A stretch of 64,000 bases of DNA from Georgenia faecalis. GTDB taxonomy: Bacteria; Actinomycetota; Actinomycetes; Actinomycetales; Actinomycetaceae. Under the pieces are notes generated by a model. The model did not search any database and was not told the DNA's origin. It worked only from the letters and a program-made list of their open reading frames with translations. The translations under genes and the position numbers were made by a program. The stretch is taken from positions 62,001-126,000 of the forward strand of contig NZ_CP033325.1 in the NCBI RefSeq assembly GCF_003710105.1, read 5' to 3'. Of the stretch, positions 27,195 through 35,129 are shown piece after piece. How positions within the stretch are numbered: position 1 is the stretch's first letter; each line of letters starts with the position of its first letter.

Positions 27195-27928
27195 TGGTGC
27201 TCGACCTCGCGCTGCCGGACCTGCCCAGGCTCGGGGACCTCTTCCGGGTCCTCGACCTCGTCGGGGTCTTCGTCAACGGGGCCCTCGGCGGGATCATCGC
27301 CCGGCGCAAGCGGTTCGACATCGTCGGCTTCGGGATCCTCGCCATCGTCTCGGCGCTCGGCGGCGGCATGCTGCGCGACACCTTGCTGCAGGCGGGGACC
27401 CCGGTCGCCCTCACCGACCCGTTCTACCTCGGCACGGCGCTCGCGGGCGCCGTCGTCGCCTACCTGGTGCGTCTCGACAACCGATGGTGGAGCCGGACGT
27501 TCATCGTCGCGGACGCCCTCGTGCTGGGCTGCTGGGCGGCCACCGGGGCGGGCAAGGCCCTCAGCGTCGGTCTGGGCCTCACCCCCGCCATCCTCCTCGG
27601 GGTGATCACGGCGGTCGGCGGCGGGATGATCCGGGACATCTCCGTCGGACAGGTGCCGGCGGTCTTCGGGGGGAACACCCTGTACGCCACCGCCGCGATC
27701 GCCGCCGCCGCCGTCATGGTCGCCTTCGAGCGCGCGGGCTACTTCGATGCCGGGATGCTCGTCGCAACCGTCGTGGGCGCCGGCCTGTGCATCCTCGCCC
27801 GGTGGCGCAACTGGCGGCTGCCGCAGCACGGCGACTGGTCGATCACCATGAGCTCGTCCCAGCTCCGCAAGCTCGTCAAGTTCCGCGGGAAGGGCGAGGA
27901 CGGCAGCGCCGAGCAGCAGTCGGCCTGA
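27194..27928 (+). CDS. TRIC-like cation channel / UPF0126 membrane protein
   Basis: This 244-residue integral-membrane protein is built of two homologous three-helix halves, each carrying the family signature GGG-x-x-RD: GGGMLRDTLL in the first half and GGGMIRDIS in the second. About seven transmembrane segments are visible. Prokaryotic relatives form trimeric potassium-permeable channels, while some UPF0126 members have been linked to amino-acid uptake. It is translationally coupled to the VIT1-type transporter upstream, so ion counterflow during metal transport is possible, but that is inference. Confidence 0.88.
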   Translation: MVLDLALPDLPRLGDLFRVLDLVGVFVNGALGGIIARRKRFDIVGFGILAIVSALGGGMLRDTLLQAGTPVALTDPFYLGTALAGAVVAYLVRLDNRWWSRTFIVADALVLGCWAATGAGKALSVGLGLTPAILLGVITAVGGGMIRDISVGQVPAVFGGNTLYATAAIAAAAVMVAFERAGYFDAGMLVATVVGAGLCILARWRNWRLPQHGDWSITMSSSQLRKLVKFRGKGEDGSAEQQSA

Positions 27929-27981
27929 GCGGGGACATCAGGGCGCGGTCGGTGCCCATGCCACCGAGCCGCCCTCCGCGC

Positions 27982-28632
27982 TCACGATGGGTGGGCTAGC
28001 GCGTCGGCGGCGACGGCGTCCTCTCTGACCACCTCCACAGTGATCGCCTCCATTTCGGTGCGGCGATCGATATCGGGTTGCGGTGGGAGGCCTGTCCCCC
28101 CGTACCCGAACAGGTGGACGCTGAGAACGTCGACCTCGCGTCTCGGGTCCCCGAAGAAGGCGCCCACCCTCCTGGCGACTGCGGTGAATGGCTTCTCACG
28201 TGCGGTGCCATCAGCGCGCCAGTTCGCCATCGGCACGACGAGAAACAAGTGGTGCGCGTAGGGAGATATGTGCGCCTTCCACATGTCCTTGAGGTCGTGA
28301 TTGTTCGTTGTCGTGCCGCCTCGCTCGACTTCGGCGATGACGCCGCGACCGGGACCCAGCTCGAAGTAGAAGTCCGGCCGCGCAGACGTCACCAAGCCAT
28401 AGGCGCGGGGAATGACGGCCTCCTCCTCGAATCCGAGCAGGTCGAGCAGAAGCTCAGAGACGATGCTCTGGACTGCGCCGCTCCTTGCGTTATGAACATG
28501 GACGGCATCGATATCGGCCGACCGTCGCATCAGGAACCGATGGAGCTGCTCCGCAAGGCCGGCGACGCGGTCGCACTCTGCCTGTTCTTCGTCCGTCAGG
28601 CGGGAACGCGTGAAGTGCACGTAACTCGACAC
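27982..28632 (-). CDS. Hypothetical protein with PD-(D/E)xK nuclease-like motif
   Basis: This 216-residue protein is of no family I can name. Residues 86-103 read PDFYFELGPGRGVIAEVE, in the shape of a PD...ExE restriction-endonuclease-like core, with Glu60 in a preceding helix and Lys115 following. The stretch ISPYAHHLFLVVPM then resembles the buried strand after the active site. The codons are visibly more A/T-rich than those of its neighbours, suggesting recent acquisition. It stands alone, convergent with the TRIC-like gene, with no methylase or other defence gene beside it. It could be a solitary nuclease or a non-catalytic relative. Confidence 0.6.
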   Translation of the reverse strand: MSSYVHFTRSRLTDEEQAECDRVAGLAEQLHRFLMRRSADIDAVHVHNARSGAVQSIVSELLLDLLGFEEEAVIPRAYGLVTSARPDFYFELGPGRGVIAEVERGGTTTNNHDLKDMWKAHISPYAHHLFLVVPMANWRADGTAREKPFTAVARRVGAFFGDPRREVDVLSVHLFGYGGTGLPPQPDIDRRTEMEAITVEVVREDAVAADALAHPS

Positions 28633-28935
28633 GTGCGCAGCTTGTCAGGGATGGCACGCACGAGCTAGTTCGACGGCTCATAAGTCCCCTCTGCCGAGTT
28701 CACGTGCGGGTCACCAGATGTGCGACCCATTCATGCGCGAAGGGTGAGCGGCGAAGTGTGAATCGGTCCCGCGGCGCCGCTTCTTCATGGTCACTGGAGC
28801 GACCAGGCCGCTCCCCGAGGCGGTCCCGACGGCCACGCTCCCGGTGATCACGGTGCCGCACATGACTCCGCCGTCGACCACCACGCGCCCGGGGCGGGGA
28901 GCGGCACGATGCCCTGAATCCGAGCGTTGTGACCA
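28633..28935. other. Gene-free stretch, somewhat A/T-richer
   Basis: No convincing gene, hairpin or repeat is visible between the nuclease-like gene and the promoter at 28,936. Open frames on the minus strand here are Arg-rich and look like shadows. Confidence 0.4.
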
Positions 28936-28964
28936 TTGCCACACCCGGGCTCCGACGCTATCGT
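28936..28964 (+). promoter_or_regulatory. Promoter of the secreted sugar dehydrogenase gene
   Basis: TTGCCA (28936-28941), 17 nt, TATCGT (28959-28964). The LacI-type operator starts 6 bp downstream of the -10, where a bound repressor would block initiation. Confidence 0.65.
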
Positions 28965-28970
28965 TCGCCG

Positions 28971-28984
28971 TGAAAGCGCTTCCC
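28971..28984. promoter_or_regulatory. LacI-type operator, site 1
   Basis: TGAAAGCGCTTCCC, a palindrome centred on GC|GC, 20 bp before the dehydrogenase ATG and overlapping the expected transcription start. Confidence 0.7.
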
Positions 28985-29004
28985 AACGAAGAGGAGCAGG
29001 GCCG

Positions 29005-32000
29005 ATGGGCGTACCACGCTTGGCTGGATCCAGACGGGCGGGCCTCGCGCTCGCCCTCACGACGGCGCTGTGCGCCCCGATGCTCGGCGTACCGGCGGGC
29101 GCCCAGGTGGTCGACGAGCCGACCGGCTTCACCGAGCACCTCGACTTCGAGGGCTACACCACCGGCACGCTCAACGGACAGGACGGCTGGACGGCCTCGC
29201 CCGCCGCCGTCGTCATCCCCGACCCGGTGAACCAGAACAACCGGGTCCTGGAGATGACCGGGAACCGCAACGCGGCGCACCGGGCGGTCGCGGCCATCGC
29301 GGACGGCGACACCGGCACGGTCTTCTTCCGGATCCGCCGCGACGCGAACGCGGACACCTCCTTCGGCATCACCGACAACGACAACCCGTCCGACTACCCG
29401 CACAGCCGGGCCTACGTCAACAACCAGAACAACGACGCCCTCCTCGTGCGCGACGGCGGGCAGTTCCGGCCCGCGGGCACGTGGTCCGAGGACGTGTGGC
29501 AGTGCGTGTGGATCGTCGCGGACAACGCGACCGACAAGGTGGCGGTGTACAGCCAGGGCGGGATCTACCAGGAGCAGACCCGGCTGCCGGAGGGCGCCGA
29601 GACGCTCTTCAACTTCCGGGAGCGCGTCAGCGGGCCGCTCGACCGGTTCTTCTGGATCAACGGGGCGAACAGCGCCGGGCGCCTCATGCTCGACGACGTC
29701 GCGATCGACCCCACCGCCGCGAACCTCGACCTGCCCACGGGCAACGTCGCCGACTGCGAGACCGTCGAGGACCCCTCGGCGCCGCTCCTCAACCCGCTGC
29801 CCGACCCCGCGCCGTCGGCCCTCGGCATCGAGGTCGAGGAGCTCGTGCAGCTGCCCGAGTCGCAGACGACCCCGGCCACGCAGGACCAGCGCCTCATCCG
29901 CCACAACCGGATCACGCACCTCGACGAGGTGCCGGACGGCTCCGGCCGCCTGGCGGTGCCGGACATGAACGCGATCCTCTACATGGTCGACGAGGAGACC
30001 GGCGACTACGTCAACTACCTCAACGTCCGCGAGCAGTTCATCGACAACTTCCACAACCACGCCGGCCTGGGCACCGGGTTCGGCTTCGTCGAGTTCCATC
30101 CCGAGTTCGCCGAGAACGGCATCTTCTACACCGTCCACACCGAGGCCGGGAGCGCCCTCACCGAGGACACCCCGGACTTCCCGGCGTTCGGCAACACCGG
30201 CTTCCACAGCGTCATCACCGAGTGGACGGCCACCGACCCCGCCGCCGAGACCTTCGCCGGGACGAGCCGCGAGATGATGCGTGTCCCGTTCGGCGGTCGC
30301 GTCCACACCGTCCAGCAGATCGCCTTCAACTGGACCGCCGAGGAGGGCGAGGCGGACTACGGGATGCTCTACGTCCTCGTCGGCGACGGTGGCAACGGCG
30401 TGGGCAACAACAACCCGCAGAACCTCGCGACGCCGCAGGGCAAGATCTTCCGGATCGACCCCATGGGCGACAACAGCGGGAACGGGGAGTACGGCATCCC
30501 GGCGGACAACCCGTTCGTCGGCACGCCGGGTGCCCTGGGCGAGATCTACGCCGTCGGCATGCGCGACCCGCACCGCATCAGCTGGGACACCGAGACCGGC
30601 AAGATGTACCTGGGCCACATCGGCGAGTGGCAGGTCGAGTCGATCTACGAGGTCCAGGCCGGCGACAACTTCGGCTGGTCCGTCCGCGAGGGCCCGTTCC
30701 TCGCCGAGAACCGGCAGATCTACCCCCTCCCGGCGAACGACGCCGAGTTCGACTTCACCTACCCCGTGGCCGCGTACGACCACAACCGCGACCCCGGCCA
30801 GACGGGTGACGCCGGCGTGGCGGTCAACGGCGGCTACGTCTACCGCGGTGAGATCGCGGCGCTGCGGGGCAAGTACCTGTTCACCGACATCGTCCGCGGC
30901 ACCGTGATGGCCACCGAGGTCGACGAGATGGTCCGCAACGACGGTGACCTCGAGGACCTCGCGCCCATCGCGTCGCTCAAGGTCTTCCACAACGGTGAGG
31001 AGACGACCTTCCAGGAGCTCGTCGGTGACGCCCGGGTCGACCTGCGCTTCGGGGCCGACGCCGAGGGCGACCTGTACCTCATCTCCAAGGCCGACGGGAA
31101 GATCTGGAGGGTGACGGGTGCCCGGCACACCGGCGCGTCCTCGCCCCACGCCCTGCCCGAGCTCACCCCCAACCTCGTCGCGCACTACGACTTCGACCAC
31201 CCGGTGGCGGGGAACCCGACGTGGGAGGACGACCAGGGCTGGTCCGGCACCGACATCCAGCTCGTCAACGGCGGCGTCGAGATGCGCGTCGCGGACCGGG
31301 CGTACCCCGGTGCCGGTGAGGCGCTGCAGACGCAGCAGATGAGCCCGACGGCGTCGTCGAACGACGACTGGAAGGCCGGCATCTACGACGCCAACGGCGT
31401 CGAGTCGCTCGGGGCGTTCGCCGAGGCCGACGAGATCTCGATCATGGGGTGGTTCAAGCCGACCGGCGAGCACCCCGCGCTCAACTCCGGCTCGGCGAAC
31501 GCGACCGACCGGTACAACGCGATCGGGCTGGCCGGCGTGCTCACCGGGGACTCCGACGGGCACGCGGTGCGCGCCCTCCTCGAGGTCATCACCGTCAACG
31601 GCGAGCTCAAGCTCGTCGCCCTCGGGCGCCGGGTGGACGGGGCAGGGTCGTGGACCTTCGCGGCGGACATGCCGTGGGACCAGATCCTCCAGCGCAACGA
31701 GTGGGTCCACCTGGCCGCGACGTTCGACTTCGCCGGCGGGGAGATGAAGCTCTACATGAACGGCGAGGAGCTCGAGGGGGAGTACACCAACGCGACGAAC
31801 CCCTGGGGGACTGGATCGACCTCGGCGACGGACCCCGCGGGCATCAAGATCGGTGGCAGCTACCCGCAGGACACGCGTGAGGCCAACCCGTTCCACGGGC
31901 GCATGGACGACCTCATGTTCCTCGACACCGTGCCGACGGCCGAGCAGATCGCCGCTCAGTACGCGCTGTTCGCGGCCGAGCCGGTCGAGCCGCCGGCCGA

Positions 32001-32895
32001 CCCGAGCTGCTCACCGGCGGGCGAGGTCATCACCGACGTGATGGCCGGGGAGAACTGGGCACCGCGGACGCCGAGCAAGTGGCAGTTCCCGGGCGAGGAG
32101 ATCATCCTCGCCGAGGCGGGCACCAACCCGAACGACGGGATCCGCCGCCCGTTCGAGTACGCCATCCTCACCGAGGGTCCGGAGCTCGGGTCCGTCGAGA
32201 TCGAGGCGGAGGTCCGGCTCGACGCCCCGGCGTCGGTGAACAACCGGGACGTCATCATCGTCTTCGGCTGGCAGTCCGACACGGAGTACTACTACGCCCA
32301 CCTCTCGCAGGACAACACGATCTACGCCCACAACGGCATCTTCAAGGTGAACAACGCCGACCGGGAGCGGATCGAGGACCAGTGGGACGGGACGGTCGGG
32401 GCTCCGCCGGCGGTCACCGACGAGGAGTGGCACGACGTGCGCCTCGTCCACTGCGCCGACACCGGAGAGATCGCCGTCTACGTCGACGGGCTCGACACCC
32501 CCCTCATGACGGCCACGGACGACACGTTCGACGGCGGCCGGGTCGGGTTCGGGTCCTTCGACAACACGGGCCGGATGCGCAACCTCACCGTGACCGGGAC
32601 CCCCGTGGCGACCGGCCCGGAGGTCGCCGTCACGGCCGACACCCGGTGCGTCGCCGGGAAGGTCGTCCAGACCGTGCGGGTGGCGAACGAGTCGGCAGCG
32701 CCGGCGGAGGTCGTCATCACGACGGCGTACGGGACGCGGACGGTCACGGTCGCCGCCGACCGCGCGTCCACCGTCACCTTCAGCACGCGGCAGGCTTCCG
32801 TGGCCGCCGGCGAGGTGAGCGTGACGGCGACCGCCGGCGGGATCGCGGGGAGCCGGACGGTCACCGCGCCGTACGCGGCCCGCACCTGCGGGTGA
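29005..32895 (+). CDS. Secreted PQQ-dependent sugar dehydrogenase with LamG/DUF1080-like modules
   Basis: This 1,296-residue exported protein has a signal peptide (about 1-33, ending AGAQ). An N-terminal ConA-like sandwich (about 40-255) comes first, then a glucose/sorbosone-dehydrogenase beta-propeller (about 285-705) with HNHAGLGTGFGFVEFHPEF, LYVLVGDGGNGVGNNN, GMRDPHRISWD and FGWSVREGPF. A LamG domain follows (about 725-995), then another ConA/DUF1080-like domain (about 1010-1210) and a beta-sandwich tail. The propeller family oxidises aldoses with PQQ or acts on other glycosides. There is no LPxTG, so it is released or non-covalently bound. GAGGAG precedes the ATG. Transcription appears to be under the LacI-type operator at 28,971. 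Confidence 0.85.
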   Translation: MGVPRLAGSRRAGLALALTTALCAPMLGVPAGAQVVDEPTGFTEHLDFEGYTTGTLNGQDGWTASPAAVVIPDPVNQNNRVLEMTGNRNAAHRAVAAIADGDTGTVFFRIRRDANADTSFGITDNDNPSDYPHSRAYVNNQNNDALLVRDGGQFRPAGTWSEDVWQCVWIVADNATDKVAVYSQGGIYQEQTRLPEGAETLFNFRERVSGPLDRFFWINGANSAGRLMLDDVAIDPTAANLDLPTGNVADCETVEDPSAPLLNPLPDPAPSALGIEVEELVQLPESQTTPATQDQRLIRHNRITHLDEVPDGSGRLAVPDMNAILYMVDEETGDYVNYLNVREQFIDNFHNHAGLGTGFGFVEFHPEFAENGIFYTVHTEAGSALTEDTPDFPAFGNTGFHSVITEWTATDPAAETFAGTSREMMRVPFGGRVHTVQQIAFNWTAEEGEADYGMLYVLVGDGGNGVGNNNPQNLATPQGKIFRIDPMGDNSGNGEYGIPADNPFVGTPGALGEIYAVGMRDPHRISWDTETGKMYLGHIGEWQVESIYEVQAGDNFGWSVREGPFLAENRQIYPLPANDAEFDFTYPVAAYDHNRDPGQTGDAGVAVNGGYVYRGEIAALRGKYLFTDIVRGTVMATEVDEMVRNDGDLEDLAPIASLKVFHNGEETTFQELVGDARVDLRFGADAEGDLYLISKADGKIWRVTGARHTGASSPHALPELTPNLVAHYDFDHPVAGNPTWEDDQGWSGTDIQLVNGGVEMRVADRAYPGAGEALQTQQMSPTASSNDDWKAGIYDANGVESLGAFAEADEISIMGWFKPTGEHPALNSGSANATDRYNAIGLAGVLTGDSDGHAVRALLEVITVNGELKLVALGRRVDGAGSWTFAADMPWDQILQRNEWVHLAATFDFAGGEMKLYMNGEELEGEYTNATNPWGTGSTSATDPAGIKIGGSYPQDTREANPFHGRMDDLMFLDTVPTAEQIAAQYALFAAEPVEPPADPSCSPAGEVITDVMAGENWAPRTPSKWQFPGEEIILAEAGTNPNDGIRRPFEYAILTEGPELGSVEIEAEVRLDAPASVNNRDVIIVFGWQSDTEYYYAHLSQDNTIYAHNGIFKVNNADRERIEDQWDGTVGAPPAVTDEEWHDVRLVHCADTGEIAVYVDGLDTPLMTATDDTFDGGRVGFGSFDNTGRMRNLTVTGTPVATGPEVAVTADTRCVAGKVVQTVRVANESAAPAEVVITTAYGTRTVTVAADRASTVTFSTRQASVAAGEVSVTATAGGIAGSRTVTAPYAARTCG

Positions 32896-32898
32896 GGT

Positions 32899-32933
32899 TC
32901 GCCCGCCGCGCGACGAGGTAGCGCGGCGGGCGA
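32899..32933 (+). terminator. Terminator after the sugar dehydrogenase gene
   Basis: A 13-bp GC-rich stem (TCGCCCGCCGCGC / GCGCGGCGGGCGA) with a 9-nt loop, starting 4 bp after the stop codon. Confidence 0.8.
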
Positions 32934-32948
32934 GACCGCCGATGGTGT

Positions 32949-32990
32949 GACGACGAGGGGGTGCGCGGTGTGCGCACCCCCTCGGTCGTC
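32949..32990. terminator. Second terminator hairpin
   Basis: CGAGGGGGTGCGC pairs with GCGCACCCCCTCG around GGTGT. After a single bulged G the stem continues with GACGA/TCGTC. It lies between the convergent dehydrogenase and glycerate kinase genes and may serve both. Confidence 0.78.
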
Positions 32991-33030
32991 TGGTCGGCGT
33001 CGGCCCGTCCGGGGGCGGGGCTCCGCCGGG

Positions 33031-33068
33031 CGCTCAGCGGGGAGCCGGGCGCTCAGCGGGGAGCCGGG
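33031..33068. repeat. 19-bp tandem duplication across the glycerate kinase stop codon
   Basis: CGCTCAGCGGGGAGCCGGG occurs twice without a gap (33031-33049 and 33050-33068). The second copy holds the gene's real stop (TCA at 33053-33055, read as TGA on the minus strand). Confidence 0.9.
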
Positions 33069-34252
33069 CGCTGCGGCGTGGTGAGCAGGCGGCACACCAT
33101 CGTCACGGCCCGCTCGAGGTTCGCCGGGCCCTGTGCGAGGGCGGTCGGCAGGTCGCTCACCCCGGGAACGATGGGGACCAGGGCGAGGAAGTGGCCGGCC
33201 AGCGCCGGTCCGGCATCGGCGTGGACCTGCCCACCGAAGGCGACGGCCGGGACGCCGGCCGCGGCGGCCACCCGCGCGACCCCCACCGGCGCCTTCCCCA
33301 TGGCCGTCTGGGCGTCGATCGAGCCCTCACCGGTGAAGACCCAGTCCGACTTCGCGACCGCCCCCGCCAGGTCGGCGGCCTCGACGACCAGCTCGACCCC
33401 GGAGCGCAGGCGGGCGCCGAGGACGGCCCTGAGGGCCCAGCCGATGCCGCCGGCGGCGCCGGCGCCGGGTGCCTCGGTCGACGCCCCGTCCGGCTCGCCG
33501 GGCGGCGTGCCGGGACTAGCCCCGGGCCGTGCGCCGGGGAGGCCGGCCGCGGCGACGCGGGAGGCGAGGCGGGCCAGGACGGCGTCGAGCGCGGCCACGG
33601 CGGCCGGGTCGGCCCCCTTCTGCGGCCCGAAGGTCGCGCTCGCGCCGCGCGGCCCGAGGAGCGGGTTCGTCACGTCGGTCGCCGCCTCGATCACGGTCGC
33701 GCCCAGGCGCGGGTCGAGCCCGGCGAGGTCGACGGACGCGAGCCGGTGCAGGTGCCTCGGCTGCGGCTCGAGCGGGGCGCCGGCGTCGTCGAGGAAGCGG
33801 ACGCCGAGCGCGTGGAGCAGGCCCGCCCCGCCGTCGTTCGTCGCGCTGCCGCCGAGCCCGACGACGATGTGGCGGCACCCGAGGTCGAGGGCGGCGGTGA
33901 TGAGCTCCCCGACGCCGCGGCTGTCGGCCGCCCGGACGTCGCGCTCGGCCGGGGCCACCGCGGCCAGCCCGACCGCCTCCGCCACCTCGACGACGGCGAG
34001 GCCCTGCGCCGGGACGTGCCCGAGGTGCGCCGTCGTCGGCCGCCCGAGCGCGTCGTGCACGGTGACGGGGACGAGCTCGCCCCCGAGCGCGGCGGTCAGC
34101 GCGCGGGCGAACCCCTCGCCGCCGTCGGAGAGGGGGACCTCGACACACTCGGCGTCGGGCAGGGCGGCGAGGACGCCGCGGCGCATCGCGGCGGACGCCT
34201 CGGGCGCGGTCATCGACTCCTTGAACGAGTCGGGGGCGAGCACGAACCGCAT
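33053..34252 (-). CDS. Glycerate kinase
   Basis: This 399-residue kinase of the GlxK/GarK family phosphorylates D-glycerate. It begins MRFVLAPDSFKESMTAPEA, followed by PLSDGGEGFARAL, GSATNDGGAGLLHALG and VFTGEGSID, all family hallmarks. AGGAGG lies 5 nt before the ATG. Between RLASRVAAAG and GGIGWALRAVLGA there is an unusual Gly/Pro/Ala/Ser-rich insertion of about 25 residues. The gene is divergent from the KDPG aldolase operon, with the LacI-type operator at 34,371 in the shared gap, so it may belong to the same regulon. Glycerate could arise from sugar-acid breakdown. Confidence 0.93.
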   Translation of the reverse strand: MRFVLAPDSFKESMTAPEASAAMRRGVLAALPDAECVEVPLSDGGEGFARALTAALGGELVPVTVHDALGRPTTAHLGHVPAQGLAVVEVAEAVGLAAVAPAERDVRAADSRGVGELITAALDLGCRHIVVGLGGSATNDGGAGLLHALGVRFLDDAGAPLEPQPRHLHRLASVDLAGLDPRLGATVIEAATDVTNPLLGPRGASATFGPQKGADPAAVAALDAVLARLASRVAAAGLPGARPGASPGTPPGEPDGASTEAPGAGAAGGIGWALRAVLGARLRSGVELVVEAADLAGAVAKSDWVFTGEGSIDAQTAMGKAPVGVARVAAAAGVPAVAFGGQVHADAGPALAGHFLALVPIVPGVSDLPTALAQGPANLERAVTMVCRLLTTPQRPAPR

Positions 34253-34370
34253 CCGGCCCTCCTCGGCCTCGCGTGTCGCGGGTGCGAACGGTCCCAGGGT
34301 AGGACGGGGCACGCGGCGGACGACCCGGGGCGGGAGGAGCGCCCCGGTGGCGACGCGGGGACCTCCCCGG

Positions 34371-34384
34371 CGGGAAGCGCTTTC
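34371..34384. promoter_or_regulatory. LacI-type operator, site 2
   Basis: GGGAAGCGCTTTCT lies in the gap between glycerate kinase and the KDPG aldolase operon, 86 bp before the aldolase ATG. A -10-like TACGGT (34387-34392) follows 2 bp downstream, so the site would cover the promoter spacer. Confidence 0.68.
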
Positions 34385-34470
34385 TGCTACGGTCGGCACG
34401 GACTCGCAGCGTCGCGACGCTGCCGCTCACGGACGAGGGCCCCGGGCACCGGGGAGACAGGGGATCGGCG

Positions 34471-35094
34471 ATGTCCGAGACGCTTGACCAGCTTGCCGCG
34501 GCCCGGCTCGTGCCCGTCGTCGTCCTCGACGACGCCGCGCACGCCGGCCCGCTGGCCGCCGCGCTCGCCGAGGGCGGGTTGCCCGTCGCCGAGGTGACGT
34601 TCCGGACGGCAGCCGCTGCCGAGGCGATCGCCCGGATGGCGGCGGACGGGCGCGTCCTCGTCGGCGCCGGCACCGTCCTCACCCCCGCCCAGGTGGACGA
34701 GGCCGTCGACGCCGGCGCCCGCTACGTCGTGTCCCCCGGCTTCTCCCGCGCCGTCGTCGACCGCTGCGCCGAGCGCGGCGTGCTCGCGCTGCCCGGCGCC
34801 GTGACCGCGACCGAGGTCCAGGCGGCCCTGGAGGCGGGGCTCTCCACGGTGAAGTTCTTCCCGGCGGAGACGTCCGGCGGCGCCGCGGCGATCAAGGCGC
34901 TGTCCGCCCCCTTCGCCGGGGTGCGGTTCGTGCCGACCGGTGGCATCGGCCCGGCGAACCTCGCCGAGTACCTCGCTCTGCCCGCCGTGGTGGCGGTCGG
35001 GGGGAGCTGGATGGTCCCCCGGGACGCGATCGCCGAGGGCCGTTTCGACGACGTCGCCGCGCTCGTGGCCGACGCCGTCGCCCTCACCCGCTGA
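34471..35094 (+). CDS. eda: KDPG/KHG aldolase (2-keto-3-deoxy-6-phosphogluconate aldolase)
   Basis: This 207-residue class I aldolase cleaves KDPG to pyruvate and glyceraldehyde-3-phosphate. The Schiff-base Lys128 is in the conserved STVKFFPAE, and the general acid/base Glu41 is in AEVTFRT. Other family blocks are VGAGTVLT, SPGFS and PTGGIG. AGGGGATCGGCG precedes the ATG. It heads an operon with a KDG-type kinase (35 bp downstream) and the LacI-family regulator, giving the last two steps of an Entner-Doudoroff-type route. No KDPG-forming dehydratase is in the window. Confidence 0.93.
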   Translation: MSETLDQLAAARLVPVVVLDDAAHAGPLAAALAEGGLPVAEVTFRTAAAAEAIARMAADGRVLVGAGTVLTPAQVDEAVDAGARYVVSPGFSRAVVDRCAERGVLALPGAVTATEVQAALEAGLSTVKFFPAETSGGAAAIKALSAPFAGVRFVPTGGIGPANLAEYLALPAVVAVGGSWMVPRDAIAEGRFDDVAALVADAVALTR

Positions 35095-35129
35095 CGCCGT
35101 CGCCGTCCCGTCGTTGCCGAAGGAGAACC

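Noticed and set aside
28661-28715. A tRNA-like stretch: CTCATAA followed 14 nt later by GTTC
   Set aside because: The spacing fits an anticodon loop and T-loop, but the flanking bases do not pair into anticodon or T stems and the T-loop lacks its conserved A. No acceptor stem is found.
28700-28942. Small Arg-rich open frame upstream of the sugar dehydrogenase
   Set aside because: No ribosome-binding site, no recognisable family, and it covers the promoter region.
27929-28980. Genomic island bounded by attachment sites
   Set aside because: The nuclease-like gene is A/T-richer, but I found no integrase, transposase or flanking direct repeats.
28711-31896. Very long open frame antisense to the secreted dehydrogenase
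   Set aside because: Same reason: the sense frame has clear domains, whereas the antisense product is Arg/Val/Glu/Gly-biased with no motif.
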